Positions 1 to 6,814 of a DNA stretch of 29,602 bases are shown here, piece after piece. The notes below the pieces were generated by a model. It saw only the letters and a list, made by a program, of their open reading frames with translations, did no database searches and had not been told where the DNA came from. A program made the position numbers and the translations under genes. The stretch's first letter is position 1, and each line of letters opens with the position of its first letter. This DNA is from CAYSLZ01 sp964468355 (lineage in GTDB: Bacteria > Patescibacteriota > Microgenomatia > UBA12405 > JAHJSD01), in the NCBI GenBank assembly GCA_964468355.1, contig CAYXSV010000002.1, positions 1 to 29,602 of the forward strand, read 5' to 3'.

Positions 1-389
1 AAAAACCCCTCCTCCCCCAGAGAAAGGAAAAACAGCCCCGGCCCACCCCCCCCCCCCCGCCAAATCCTAACCCCCCCCCCCCCCCCGCCATTGCTTCGCG
101 CAGGCGATGCGGGCGGGTAATTAATGATTAATGATAATTTATCTGCAATCAGTTCTGCCAGCTCCAATGGGTTATTAATTTTTAACTTTTCACTTTGAAC
201 TTTTAACTCATCAAATTTGGCCATGGCCAAATTTGATGCATAATCCCCGTGGCTTTCATCAGCCGGATGCTCCAAGTGGATTTTGTCCGCCTCAATTTCT
301 ACACCCAAATCCTGCAACATTTCAGCAATCAATTTTTTTATCTCTTCACTGGCCAACCAATCCGGTTTTTCAATCTTAATTTTTGACAT
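1..389 (-). CDS. argS: Arginyl-tRNA synthetase, N-terminal part (runs off the window)
   Basis: This open frame starts at the ATG at 389 and has no stop to the window edge. It reads like the N-terminal additional domain of ArgS: a segment HPADESHGDYASNLAMAKF matches the family's conserved GDYASNLAM block, followed by NPLELAELIADKL. Arginyl-tRNA synthetase charges tRNA-Arg in the cytoplasm. An AAGGAG ribosome site lies 5 nt before the ATG, inside the last codons of the upstream nucleotidyltransferase gene (gap of 2 nt), so the two are probably coupled. Two oddities are visible. Between the GDYASNLAM block and NPLEL there is a Lys/Glu/Ser-rich insert (ELKVQSEKLKI) made by a dispersed repeat. After about residue 95 the frame turns into poly-Gly encoded by two C-runs and no longer resembles ArgS. 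The catalytic domain would lie outside the window. Confidence 0.82.
   Translation of the reverse strand, partial: MSKIKIEKPDWLASEEIKKLIAEMLQDLGVEIEADKIHLEHPADESHGDYASNLAMAKFDELKVQSEKLKINNPLELAELIADKLSLIINYPPASPARSNGGGGGGVRIWRGGGGGPGLFFLSLGEEGF
46..86. repeat. Two long poly-C runs at the window edge
   Basis: There are 13 consecutive C at 46-58 and 16 at 71-86, separated by 12 bases. The surrounding 110 bases are also C-rich on this strand. They fall inside the argS frame and would encode poly-Gly on the minus strand. They may be a genuine low-complexity insert or a sequencing/assembly artefact near a contig end; homopolymer length cannot be trusted from sequence alone. Confidence 0.8.
176..212. 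repeat. AAAGTT-family dispersed repeat inside argS
   Basis: On the minus strand this reads as successive GAGTTAAAAGTTCAAAG / TGAAAAGTTAAAAATT words. It encodes ELKVQSEKLKI in frame in ArgS. The same words occur five times in leuS and in several intergenic spacers of this window. Confidence 0.75.
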
Positions 390-391
390 TT

Positions 392-1060
392 TTACTCCTT
401 CAATGCCCGTTGACCGACTTTTCTACTTAATTTTAGGAAATATTCCTCGATCCTTTCCGGTTGAATTTCCTGATTAACTAAAATTGGGTCATCTTTGTGG
501 TCTTTAACTTTACTCAACTGAGTGCCAAACTGAATCCAGTCAATGTGCCAATCAAATTTAGCTTGAGCTTTAACCAATAAATCAAAAATATCCCATTCTT
601 TATTTCTCAAAATCATGTAAAGGTCAAAAAAATCTCGACCTCGGGGTTTTTGATGGATTGTAAATACTTTGTTAACGGCAATGTCCACAAGACTGTCAAC
701 CTTAACGCCGTTTTTGGAAATTGGCTTTTCAATATTCGAAAACGGAAAATAAGTAAATTCAACTTTTAAAAAATTATCAGAATTAAAAATCAGTTGATAA
801 ATATTGCGATTAAACGACTGCTCAAAATCCAATTTATCGAAACCAAGTTTAGATTTTGATTTTTTGATATAAGGAGTAATTTCTGTCGGATCAATTTCTT
901 CAGGAGAAAAAAAATCTAAATCTTCTGAAAACCGATGTTGAAGATAATGTAAATTAAGGGCAGTCCCGCCGGTAAAATAAAAATTATCTGCTAACATTGG
1001 TTGGTTGGCAAAGTAAGTCAGAAATAACTCCTGTTCCGAACTAATTATTTTTTTCCCCAT
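392..1060 (-). CDS. AbiEii/AbiGii-type nucleotidyltransferase (putative toxin)
   Basis: The 222-residue protein carries the nucleotidyltransferase signature FYFTGGTALNLHYLQHR at about residues 27-43, followed by SEDLDFF with the two Asp (47 and 49) expected to bind metal. This is the pattern of the AbiEii/AbiGii toxin family (DNA polymerase beta-like fold); members transfer nucleotides to tRNA or protein targets and act as toxins in abortive infection or toxin-antitoxin pairs. A second conserved region, KVFTIHQKPRGRDFFDLYMIL, is also typical of the family. The start overlaps the end of the small upstream gene by 16 nt, so the two form a coupled pair. Its stop is 2 nt from the argS start. The exact substrate is unknown. 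Confidence 0.85.
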   Translation of the reverse strand: MGKKIISSEQELFLTYFANQPMLADNFYFTGGTALNLHYLQHRFSEDLDFFSPEEIDPTEITPYIKKSKSKLGFDKLDFEQSFNRNIYQLIFNSDNFLKVEFTYFPFSNIEKPISKNGVKVDSLVDIAVNKVFTIHQKPRGRDFFDLYMILRNKEWDIFDLLVKAQAKFDWHIDWIQFGTQLSKVKDHKDDPILVNQEIQPERIEEYFLKLSRKVGQRALKE

Positions 1061-1245
1061 AATAAGAATTTTAAATATCTTCCTTTGGAAGGATCAATAT
1101 CCAGATCCGGCCAATATTTCTTAAGTTTTTTCCTGGAAAGCTTTTCACCGCCTAATCCGTAATTAATCATCTGCTCAATTTTCCATTTTTCCCACTTCTC
1201 TTTGTCTTCCTCCAATCTAGTTATATTTACACTCCAGTTATACAT
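1045..1245 (-). CDS. Small partner of the AbiEii-type protein (putative antitoxin)
   Basis: This is a 66-residue protein, very charged at the start (EEDKEKWEKWKIEQ), with the core INYGLGGEKLSRKKLKKYWPDLDIDPSKGRYLKFLLW. Its position directly upstream of, and overlapping by 16 nt, an AbiEii-type nucleotidyltransferase suggests that it is the antitoxin or accessory partner. I do not recognise a named antitoxin fold, so the role is inferred from context. No Shine-Dalgarno sequence is visible. A TAAAAT box ends 5 nt before the ATG, which suggests a leaderless transcript. The ACGATCGT palindrome at 1323-1336 lies about 80 bp upstream. Confidence 0.75.
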   Translation of the reverse strand: MYNWSVNITRLEEDKEKWEKWKIEQMINYGLGGEKLSRKKLKKYWPDLDIDPSKGRYLKFLLWGKK

Positions 1246-1250
1246 ACTTA

Positions 1251-1256
1251 ATTTTA
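1251..1256 (-). promoter_or_regulatory. Putative -10 box for the AbiEii pair, leaderless spacing
   Basis: TAAAAT on the minus strand, 5 nt before the ATG at 1245. No convincing -35 was found at the usual distance. Confidence 0.4.
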
Positions 1257-1310
1257 CTATAAATTTGTAATTCTTTCAGAATTAAAAACCGGCTAAGGAA
1301 CTTCTCTCGC

Positions 1311-1348
1311 TGTAAACTTTTGTTTACGATCGTAAATAAAAATTGACA
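1311..1348. promoter_or_regulatory. Extended inverted repeat with TTTACGATCGTAAA core (operator-like)
   Basis: The core 1323-1336 is a perfect 14-bp palindrome, TTTACGATCGTAAA. Both arms continue symmetrically as AAAYAAAARTTKACA, so each side ends in a -35-like element (TTGACA on the plus strand, TTTACA on the minus strand). The minus-strand half closely matches the site upstream of the PaaX-like gene at 8643-8667 and points toward the AbiEii pair and argS. Plus-strand output has no gene to serve. It is likely a regulator binding site; the protein that binds is inferred only. Confidence 0.65.
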
Positions 1349-1349
1349 T

Positions 1350-1628
1350 TTAGGGGTGCCGGCTTCTGATTTCCTGAACAGAAATAGATGAACTAACTAG
1401 GTGAAAGCTAAATTCCTCTTCTCCAACCGGAACAATTATTCCTCTAACCGGCTCCGTGCCAATCAATCTTTTTGTCCTTTTTTTAGTTACTATTCTTTCA
1501 CCTCGACCATTTAGTCGATGACAATCACCGGCTTGTCCCCCACCCTTATCATCAAACCAACCACACCGCTCACAATTACGAGCAATATCCGGGTCGTCTA
1601 AACATAATCGACAGCTTTCCGGTGACAT
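1350..1628 (-). CDS. Hypothetical Cys-rich small protein
   Basis: About 92 residues from the ATG at 1628 (an upstream in-frame ATG at 1670 is possible but lies upstream of the -10 box). The N-terminal third contains CRLCLDDPDIARNCERCGW and a later CHRLNGRG. This gives a C-x2-C...C-x2-C pattern plus an extra Cys-His, suggestive of a zinc-binding ribbon. The C-terminal half (GIIVPVGEEEFSFHLV) looks like a small beta domain. A strong promoter (TTGACA, 17 nt, TTTAAT) ends 6 nt before the ATG, and an ACGATCGT palindrome sits upstream of it, which supports a real, regulated gene. It is flanked on both sides by such palindromes. I do not recognise the family. Confidence 0.6.
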   Translation of the reverse strand: MSPESCRLCLDDPDIARNCERCGWFDDKGGGQAGDCHRLNGRGERIVTKKRTKRLIGTEPVRGIIVPVGEEEFSFHLVSSSISVQEIRSRHP

Positions 1629-1634
1629 ACCACC

Positions 1635-1696
1635 ATTAAAAAACAAAAAACACGAGTTGTCAAATTCCAACCGTCTATTTACGACTACGATCGTAG
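1635..1696 (-). promoter_or_regulatory. Promoter with upstream ACGATCGT palindrome
   Basis: On the minus strand TTGACA lies at 1663-1658 and TTTAAT at 1640-1635, with a 17-nt spacer. The start codon at 1628 is 6 nt beyond the -10, so the transcript would be nearly leaderless. The palindrome CTACGATCGTAG at 1685-1696 lies 21 bp upstream of the -35. Confidence 0.6.
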
Positions 1697-1712
1697 CTTT
1701 AAGTAGACAAAT

Positions 1713-3467
1713 TTACCAACTGCCGCCGCCACCGCCGCCGAATCCTCCTCCTGATGAGCCGCCGCCGGAAAAACCGGAACCGCCTGACCAGGACGATTTA
1801 CCGGACGGGTTAGACGAAATCGCAGAAGCGGCAACAGTGTTAAATCCAGCCAAATTCCGGTTTAAATTAGCCGTCGTTATACCAGCCATATAGTTCGGCG
1901 GCTCCACCCCTAAATCGGCCATATCCTTAGCCAGCCTATTTACTACACCGAGTGAAACCGCCAAAGGAAGCATTTCTTCTAAAAACAAATGCTTTTCCGC
2001 AATCTCCTCCCTCCATTTGCCCTTGCCCAAATAATACTTCAGCCCCTTGGTCTGCCGATGAAGCGAATAACCCCAGGCGGTTTTTTGAGGCATAAATCTG
2101 GCAATTAAAATCCCAACCACAGAAGCCGGAAGAAGAACAAATAACGGCCCAATATTGTCGGTTCTAGACGTAAACATGATAACCACAAAAGCGGAGGCCA
2201 TAACCAATAAAATCGCCAACCCAATCCATCTTTGCCTCACTTTTTCAGGAGAAGCAGGAAAAGCGTCCATGTCAACTAAACTTTGATAAAGTTTCTTTTT
2301 AAAATTATCCAGGTATTTATAAAACTTGTTCTTCAGCGACGAAACTTTTAGCTTTTCTTTTTCGTCCAAAAAAATCTTTTCAAATAAATACTGCTGATAG
2401 TCGGTTAATTGATTATCAGCTTCTTTTAGTTTAATCAGCCAGTAGTCGCCTTTACCGCTGAAAATGCCTTTCTTTTCTATTCTCTCGATTTTTAGGTAAC
2501 CTAGCCGCGCCAATTCGACAATTTCAGCAACCACATCCTCAGTATCAATCCGTTCATCAATAATTGTCCCCACTTGGGCCGGAGTAAGATTATCAATCGG
2601 ATGATAAGTCATCGGCAAATGCGGCCGGTGAAAAGGAGATACTGTTTTTGACTGCTTGTTTTCCGGTTTAAAGTAAACATTATCCGACAAATAACGTTTA
2701 TCTCTGCCCTTTTTCCACCACAATCCAACCATTAAAATAAACGGTAAAAGGGCAATTCCATACCCCCAGTTATCCTGAATTGTCCAAAGTGTCTTTTGAA
2801 ACAGCCCGGGAAAATTAAATTGATTATTTCTGTTAAAACCAACAACAACGGTAAAATCTTCACCAGGTTTTATCGGTTGTGCAGTATAAAAATCAACTGT
2901 TTTCATTTCCGCCTCTCCGGTACATTTTTTCTCCTCGCTACCCACCTGCCCGGCAAAACAGTCAATCTGTTTAATATTGGCGTATTCCGTTGTTACCGTT
3001 GCCTCTGCCCGTTTTATTTCCGTCGGCCATTCCGATCCGGTTACATTCCAGTAAAGTTCGTCATATTCTTCAAATCTTTGAAGAATACGATCGACTCTGT
3101 AAGTCAAAATATAAGTATAATCACCAATGATTGTTTTATCCGGATCACCGATTTTTATTTTTCTACTTTGGTTCAACCGGCTGACCTCAAAGGGAATTTG
3201 CTTACCGTTTTTATCAGTAACCGACTGAACATCTAGATCCGCCTTGATTGTCCGTCCCCGAGCAGAATAAATAACCGGGATAACCCGAAAAATGCCGTGT
3301 CGATTTTCATTAAATGTAACCTGAAATTCTTCCCTGACCGTTAAAGAGGTATCCTTATTAACCGTTATTTGAGTATTAAAGTTATTGATAACAAAGGCCT
3401 CTTGGCCAAAAACCGGTTTGGTAAACCAGAGAGATAAAAAGAATAAACCAAAAATCAGCTTTTTCAT
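1713..3467 (-). CDS. DUF2207 family membrane protein
   Basis: The 584-residue protein begins with a signal peptide (MKKLIFGLFFLSLWFTKPVFGQ). An extracytoplasmic beta-rich domain of about 200 residues follows (ITVNKDTSLTVREEFQVTF...GIFRVIPV), as in DUF2207 proteins. A membrane helix lies near residues 235-250 (YGIALLPFILMVGLWW), followed by a cytoplasmic winged-helix-like region, a pair of helices near 420-460 and a Gly/Ser-rich tail ending GGGFGGGGGGSW, the usual end of this family. The biochemical role of DUF2207 proteins is not known. It follows the rhomboid gene with a 24-nt gap. An extended -10 (TGGTAAGAT) lies 6 nt before the ATG, so it may also have its own leaderless promoter. Confidence 0.9.
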   Translation of the reverse strand: MKKLIFGLFFLSLWFTKPVFGQEAFVINNFNTQITVNKDTSLTVREEFQVTFNENRHGIFRVIPVIYSARGRTIKADLDVQSVTDKNGKQIPFEVSRLNQSRKIKIGDPDKTIIGDYTYILTYRVDRILQRFEEYDELYWNVTGSEWPTEIKRAEATVTTEYANIKQIDCFAGQVGSEEKKCTGEAEMKTVDFYTAQPIKPGEDFTVVVGFNRNNQFNFPGLFQKTLWTIQDNWGYGIALLPFILMVGLWWKKGRDKRYLSDNVYFKPENKQSKTVSPFHRPHLPMTYHPIDNLTPAQVGTIIDERIDTEDVVAEIVELARLGYLKIERIEKKGIFSGKGDYWLIKLKEADNQLTDYQQYLFEKIFLDEKEKLKVSSLKNKFYKYLDNFKKKLYQSLVDMDAFPASPEKVRQRWIGLAILLVMASAFVVIMFTSRTDNIGPLFVLLPASVVGILIARFMPQKTAWGYSLHRQTKGLKYYLGKGKWREEIAEKHLFLEEMLPLAVSLGVVNRLAKDMADLGVEPPNYMAGITTANLNRNLAGFNTVAASAISSNPSGKSSWSGGSGFSGGGSSGGGFGGGGGGSW

Positions 3468-3491
3468 AACTAAATCTTACCATAAAAAGCA

Positions 3492-4139
3492 TTACCGATC
3501 ATAAAATATTTTTACCAATATCCAGCCGGCGGCAAATCCGCCAACGTGGGCAAAATAGGCAATACCGCCCATATCAGAAGTCGTTGCTGCTAAAGAAGTT
3601 AAGCCAAAAAGAAACTGGAATGCAAACCAGTAAAAAAGCATAAAATAAGCCGGTAAACTAATCGTTCGAATAAAAAAACCAAAAATAAATAAAACATCAA
3701 CCTTTCTCCGTGGGAACAAAACTAAGTAACCCCCCATTACTCCGGCTATTGCTCCAGAAGCGCCGAGCATCGGTATTTCAGAAAAAGGCATCAACAAAAT
3801 CTGCAGGCCGGCGGCCGCTAATCCGCAAATTAAATAAAATATTAAAAATTTTATATGACCCAAAGTATCCTCCAAATTATCGCCGAAAATATGCAAAAAA
3901 AGCATGTTGGAAATCAAATGGCCTAAACCGCCGTGAAGAAAAATTGAGGTTATCAAACTGATTAAATTCCGGCCCTGAATAATTTTGGCTGGGATAATTG
4001 AGTATTGAAAAACAAAATTTTCCAAACCAGCCGGTGACAAACCAAGCATATAAATTGCCGCTGCAATGTTTACCGCAATCAAAAAATAGGTAATTACCGG
4101 TGTTCGCCCGGATGGATTATGGTCACGAATCGGAATCAT
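3492..4139 (-). CDS. Rhomboid family intramembrane serine protease
   Basis: A 215-residue polytopic membrane protein with about six hydrophobic segments. The catalytic serine is in GASGA (Ser128) and the catalytic histidine in AHVGG (His198). HLISNMLFLHIFGDNLED (His74, Asn78) is the conserved oxyanion-site helix. Rhomboids cut transmembrane segments of substrate proteins within the membrane; the substrate is unknown here, though the many membrane-anchored surface proteins in the window are plausible candidates. It follows leuS with a 13-nt gap. A perfect TATAAT at 4150-4145 lies 5 nt before the ATG with no Shine-Dalgarno sequence, so a leaderless internal promoter is likely. Confidence 0.93.
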   Translation of the reverse strand: MIPIRDHNPSGRTPVITYFLIAVNIAAAIYMLGLSPAGLENFVFQYSIIPAKIIQGRNLISLITSIFLHGGLGHLISNMLFLHIFGDNLEDTLGHIKFLIFYLICGLAAAGLQILLMPFSEIPMLGASGAIAGVMGGYLVLFPRRKVDVLFIFGFFIRTISLPAYFMLFYWFAFQFLFGLTSLAATTSDMGGIAYFAHVGGFAAGWILVKIFYDR

Positions 4140-4144
4140 AACCG

Positions 4145-4150
4145 ATTATA
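4145..4150 (-). promoter_or_regulatory. Consensus -10 box for the rhomboid gene
   Basis: TATAAT on the minus strand ends 5 nt before the ATG at 4139, in the gap after leuS. The -35 region is weak. Confidence 0.5.
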
Positions 4151-4152
4151 CC

Positions 4153-6714
4153 TTAAACCACAAAATTGATTAATTCGCCGGGAAGAAAAATAATTTTTTT
4201 AATTTCCTTGCCTTCCAAATATTTTTTCACATTTATATCTTGCTTTGCTTTTTTAATTATCTCACTTTTAACTTTGGACTTTTCACTTTTAATTGTTACG
4301 GTACCCCGTAGTTTTCCATTCACTTGAACCGGAATTTCAATTTTTTCAGCTTTTAAATATTTTTCCTCAACTTCCGGCCAGGATGCTAGATGCACTGACT
4401 CAACCTCGCCGGATTCAGAATTTTTAACTTTTAACTTTTCACTTTTAACTAATTCGTGCCAAAGTTCTTCGGCCAAATAAGGCGCAAAAGGCGCAATCAA
4501 CTTAACTAATTTCTTCCTATCCTTAACTTTTAACTTTTCACTTTTAATTTTTAACTTATTTATGCATTCCATCAGTGCGGCGATCGCCGTATTATAACTA
4601 AATCTTTCAATATCTTCGGTCACCCGCTTAATCGTTTTATTGACAATAATTTTTGCTTTCGAACTCGTTTCACCTCCAAGGTGAGCCGCAGGCGCAACAC
4701 CACCTTGGAGGTGGTTTTTCGTTTCAGGAGATACTACGCTCTCAAATTTATTCAAAAATCTAACTACTCCTTGAAATGCATTTTCGTTCCAAGACATTGT
4801 CCCGGTAAATGGTCCCATAAACATCAAATAGGTCCTTAATGCATCAACTCCGTGCTCTTTCCAAATTTGATCAGGAATAATTACATTACCGCGCGACTTG
4901 CTCATCCGCTGGCCGTCTTTACCTAAAATCACCCCGTGAGAAATGCGACGGTAATAGGACTCGGGTATATCTTGAGGCATTTGTCCAATATCATGCAAAA
5001 ATTGATAAATAAACCGTGAATAAAGCAAATGCAAAGTGTTGTGCTCGTCTCCGCCAATATAAACGTCCACCGGCAGCCAATATTCTAACTTATCTCTATT
5101 TTTTTCAAATATACTTTGAACTTTAAATTCTTCACTTTTAACTCCGAGCCTATCTTTAACAAGATAAGCTAGGTAGTACCAATTCGACCCGGCCCAATTA
5201 GGCATGACATCTGTTTCCCTTCGGGCTGGACCACCGCACTGTGGACACTTTGTTTCAAGCCAATCGTCAAGTTCTGCCAACGGTGATTCACCAGTATCTG
5301 TCGGTTCATAATTTTCAACTTTGGGTAATTTAATTGGCAAATCTTCTTCAAGCACCGCCTGCCAAGCGCATTTTTGACAATAAATCATTGGTATCGGCTC
5401 ACCCCAATAATGCTGACGGGAAAAAATCCAATCTCTTAAATGATAATCAACTGCCTCTTCTCCAACCCCCATCTTTTCCAAAATTTCGATCGCCATTTTT
5501 ATTGCTGATTTCGGCTCTAACCCATTTATCGGCCCGGAATTAACTGCTTTTCCTTTATCAACATCAACATATGCCTCTTTGTCAAAATCCCAATCTTTAT
5601 CTTTTGGAATAATCACCGGCTTAATCGGCAAGTCAAATTTCTTGGCAAAGGCAAAATCACGTTCGTCATGGGCCGGTACTCCCATTATTGCTCCGGTACC
5701 GTAACTGGCTAAAACAAAATCAGAAATCCAAATTGGAATTTTCTCCTCGGTAACCGGGTTAAGAGCGTATAGCCCAGTAAAAACACCGGTTTTTTCTTTT
5801 TGAAGCTCTGCCCGTTCCAATTCCGACTTTTTCCTCGCCTCTTGAAGATATTTTTGTATTTCTTCCAATTTTTCACTTTTAATTTTAAACTTTGAACTCA
5901 TGATTTGGTCAACCAAATCATGCTCCGGTGCCAAAACCATAAAAGTCGCTCCCCAAAGCGTATCCGGCCGAGTCGTAAACACCTCAAGTTCTTCATTTGA
6001 AAATTGGTCATTGAAAATTTGAAAATTAATTTTCGCTCCTTTTGACCGGCCGATCCAATTAATTTGCGCCGCCTCCACTTTTTTAACAAAATCAGTTTGG
6101 TTTAGACCATCAATTAGCTTATCGGCATAATCAGTAATTTTTACAATCCACTGGCTGATATTCCGTCGTGTCACCTCAGCACCGCATCGCTCGCATTTAC
6201 CATCAACAACCTCTTCATTAGCCAAGCCAATTTTGCACGAAGGACACCAATTAATCGGTTTTTCCTCTTTATAAGCTAAACCATGTTTAAAAAGCTGAAT
6301 AAATATCCACTGCGTCCACCGGTAATAATCGGGATCAGTTGTGTTGATTTCGCGGTCCCAGTCAAATGAGAAAGCCATTTTTTTCATCTGACGCTTAAAA
6401 TTATCGGTATTTTCTTTGGTCGCCTTTTGAGGAGGAATTCCGGTTTTAATGGCGTAATTTTCCGTCGGCAAGCCAAAAGCGTCCCAACCCATCGGAAATA
6501 AAACATTGTAACCAGCCATCCGATTGTAACGGGCATATACGTCAGCTCCGGTCATCGTAAATGCATGACCGATATGCAAACCCTCTCCGGAAGGATAAGG
6601 AAATTCGACAAGAACATATTTCTTTTCTTCACCCTCTGCTAAATCCTCGGCTGAATACAATCCCTTTTCCTCCCAAAACTTCTGCCATTTAGTTTCGATG
6701 TTTTTAAAACTCAT
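4153..6714 (-). CDS. leuS: Leucyl-tRNA synthetase
   Basis: The 853-residue class I synthetase charges tRNA-Leu. HIGH is at residues 47-50 in PSGEGLHIGHAF, and the second signature is RMSKS (603-607) instead of KMSKS. The editing domain motifs (TTRPDTLWGATFMVLAPEH, GTGAIMGVPAHDERDF) are intact. Zinc-type Cys pairs are present (CPSC...CERC and CQKC...CPQC). The C-terminus with QVNGKLRG and a terminal LPGELINFVV is normal. Oddly, at least five Lys/Ser/Glu-rich inserts of the type KSEKLKVK, all encoded by the same dispersed nucleotide repeat, lie in variable loops. One further 43-bp perfect inverted repeat is inserted in frame. All catalytic motifs survive, so the enzyme is probably active. No Shine-Dalgarno sequence is seen. 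The leader contains a terminator hairpin and a short leader ORF. Confidence 0.97.
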   Translation of the reverse strand: MSFKNIETKWQKFWEEKGLYSAEDLAEGEEKKYVLVEFPYPSGEGLHIGHAFTMTGADVYARYNRMAGYNVLFPMGWDAFGLPTENYAIKTGIPPQKATKENTDNFKRQMKKMAFSFDWDREINTTDPDYYRWTQWIFIQLFKHGLAYKEEKPINWCPSCKIGLANEEVVDGKCERCGAEVTRRNISQWIVKITDYADKLIDGLNQTDFVKKVEAAQINWIGRSKGAKINFQIFNDQFSNEELEVFTTRPDTLWGATFMVLAPEHDLVDQIMSSKFKIKSEKLEEIQKYLQEARKKSELERAELQKEKTGVFTGLYALNPVTEEKIPIWISDFVLASYGTGAIMGVPAHDERDFAFAKKFDLPIKPVIIPKDKDWDFDKEAYVDVDKGKAVNSGPINGLEPKSAIKMAIEILEKMGVGEEAVDYHLRDWIFSRQHYWGEPIPMIYCQKCAWQAVLEEDLPIKLPKVENYEPTDTGESPLAELDDWLETKCPQCGGPARRETDVMPNWAGSNWYYLAYLVKDRLGVKSEEFKVQSIFEKNRDKLEYWLPVDVYIGGDEHNTLHLLYSRFIYQFLHDIGQMPQDIPESYYRRISHGVILGKDGQRMSKSRGNVIIPDQIWKEHGVDALRTYLMFMGPFTGTMSWNENAFQGVVRFLNKFESVVSPETKNHLQGGVAPAAHLGGETSSKAKIIVNKTIKRVTEDIERFSYNTAIAALMECINKLKIKSEKLKVKDRKKLVKLIAPFAPYLAEELWHELVKSEKLKVKNSESGEVESVHLASWPEVEEKYLKAEKIEIPVQVNGKLRGTVTIKSEKSKVKSEIIKKAKQDINVKKYLEGKEIKKIIFLPGELINFVV
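4262..4294. repeat. AAAGTT-family repeat copy in leuS (C-terminal region)
   Basis: Reads AACTTTGGACTTTTCACTTTT on the plus strand (shortened here) and encodes IKSEKSKVKSE in LeuS, after the QVNGKLRG motif. Confidence 0.7.
4421..4452. repeat. AAAGTT-family repeat copy in leuS
   Basis: TTTAACTTTTAACTTTTCAC and neighbouring words, encoding VKSEKLKVKN in the anticodon-binding domain of LeuS. Confidence 0.72.
4521..4558. repeat. AAAGTT-family repeat copy in leuS
   Basis: CTTAACTTTTAACTTTTCAC followed by TTTTAATTTTTAAC, encoding KLKIKSEKLKVKD just before the LIAPFAPYLAEELW block. Confidence 0.72.
4671..4713. repeat. Perfect 13-bp inverted repeat inserted in leuS
   Basis: CACCTCCAAGGTG at 4671-4683 and its exact reverse complement at 4701-4713 enclose a 17-nt loop. 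The stretch is read in frame in LeuS as part of HLQGGVAPAAHLGGE, a segment not expected in the family, so it looks like an inserted palindromic element. Confidence 0.75.
5110..5144. repeat. AAAGTT-family repeat copy in leuS
   Basis: ACTTTGAACTTTAAATTC followed by TTCACTTTTAAC, encoding GVKSEEFKVQS just upstream of the conserved PVDVYIGG block. Confidence 0.65.
5869..5902. repeat. AAAGTT-family repeat copy in leuS
   Basis: TTTTTCACTTTTAATTTTAA followed by ACTTTGAACTCA, encoding SSKFKIKSEKLEE in the editing domain. Confidence 0.68.
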
Positions 6715-6725
6715 AGTTACTGTCG

Positions 6726-6753
6726 GTAGGGACTAGTGGCGACTTGTCCCTAC
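6726..6753. repeat. GTAGGGAC palindromic dispersed repeat
   Basis: GTAGGGAC (6726-6733) and GTCCCTAC (6746-6753) form an inverted repeat around a 12-nt centre. It resembles the element inside the gene at 12768 (positions 13681-13711) and a half copy at 17297-17311. Confidence 0.65.
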
Positions 6754-6760
6754 AAAATCT

Positions 6761-6785
6761 ATAAAAATCCCCCGCATTGCGGGGG
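6761..6785 (-). terminator. Rho-independent terminator in the leuS leader
   Basis: On the minus strand CCCCCGCAATGCGGGGG (6785-6769) forms a strong GC hairpin followed by ATTTTTAT. It lies about 50 nt upstream of leuS and after a C/G-rich stretch (GGGGGG at 6811-6806) that could pair with CCCCC instead, making an antiterminator. It may simply end the upstream metallo-beta-lactamase transcript, or act as an attenuator for leuS. Confidence 0.7.
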
Positions 6786-6814
6786 TTAAACCAAACAATG
6801 ACTTTCCCCCCGGT

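Noticed and set aside
2796..3236. 146-codon plus-strand ORF opposite the DUF2207 gene
   Set aside because: Lies wholly over a well-recognised gene, and its translation shows no domain pattern.
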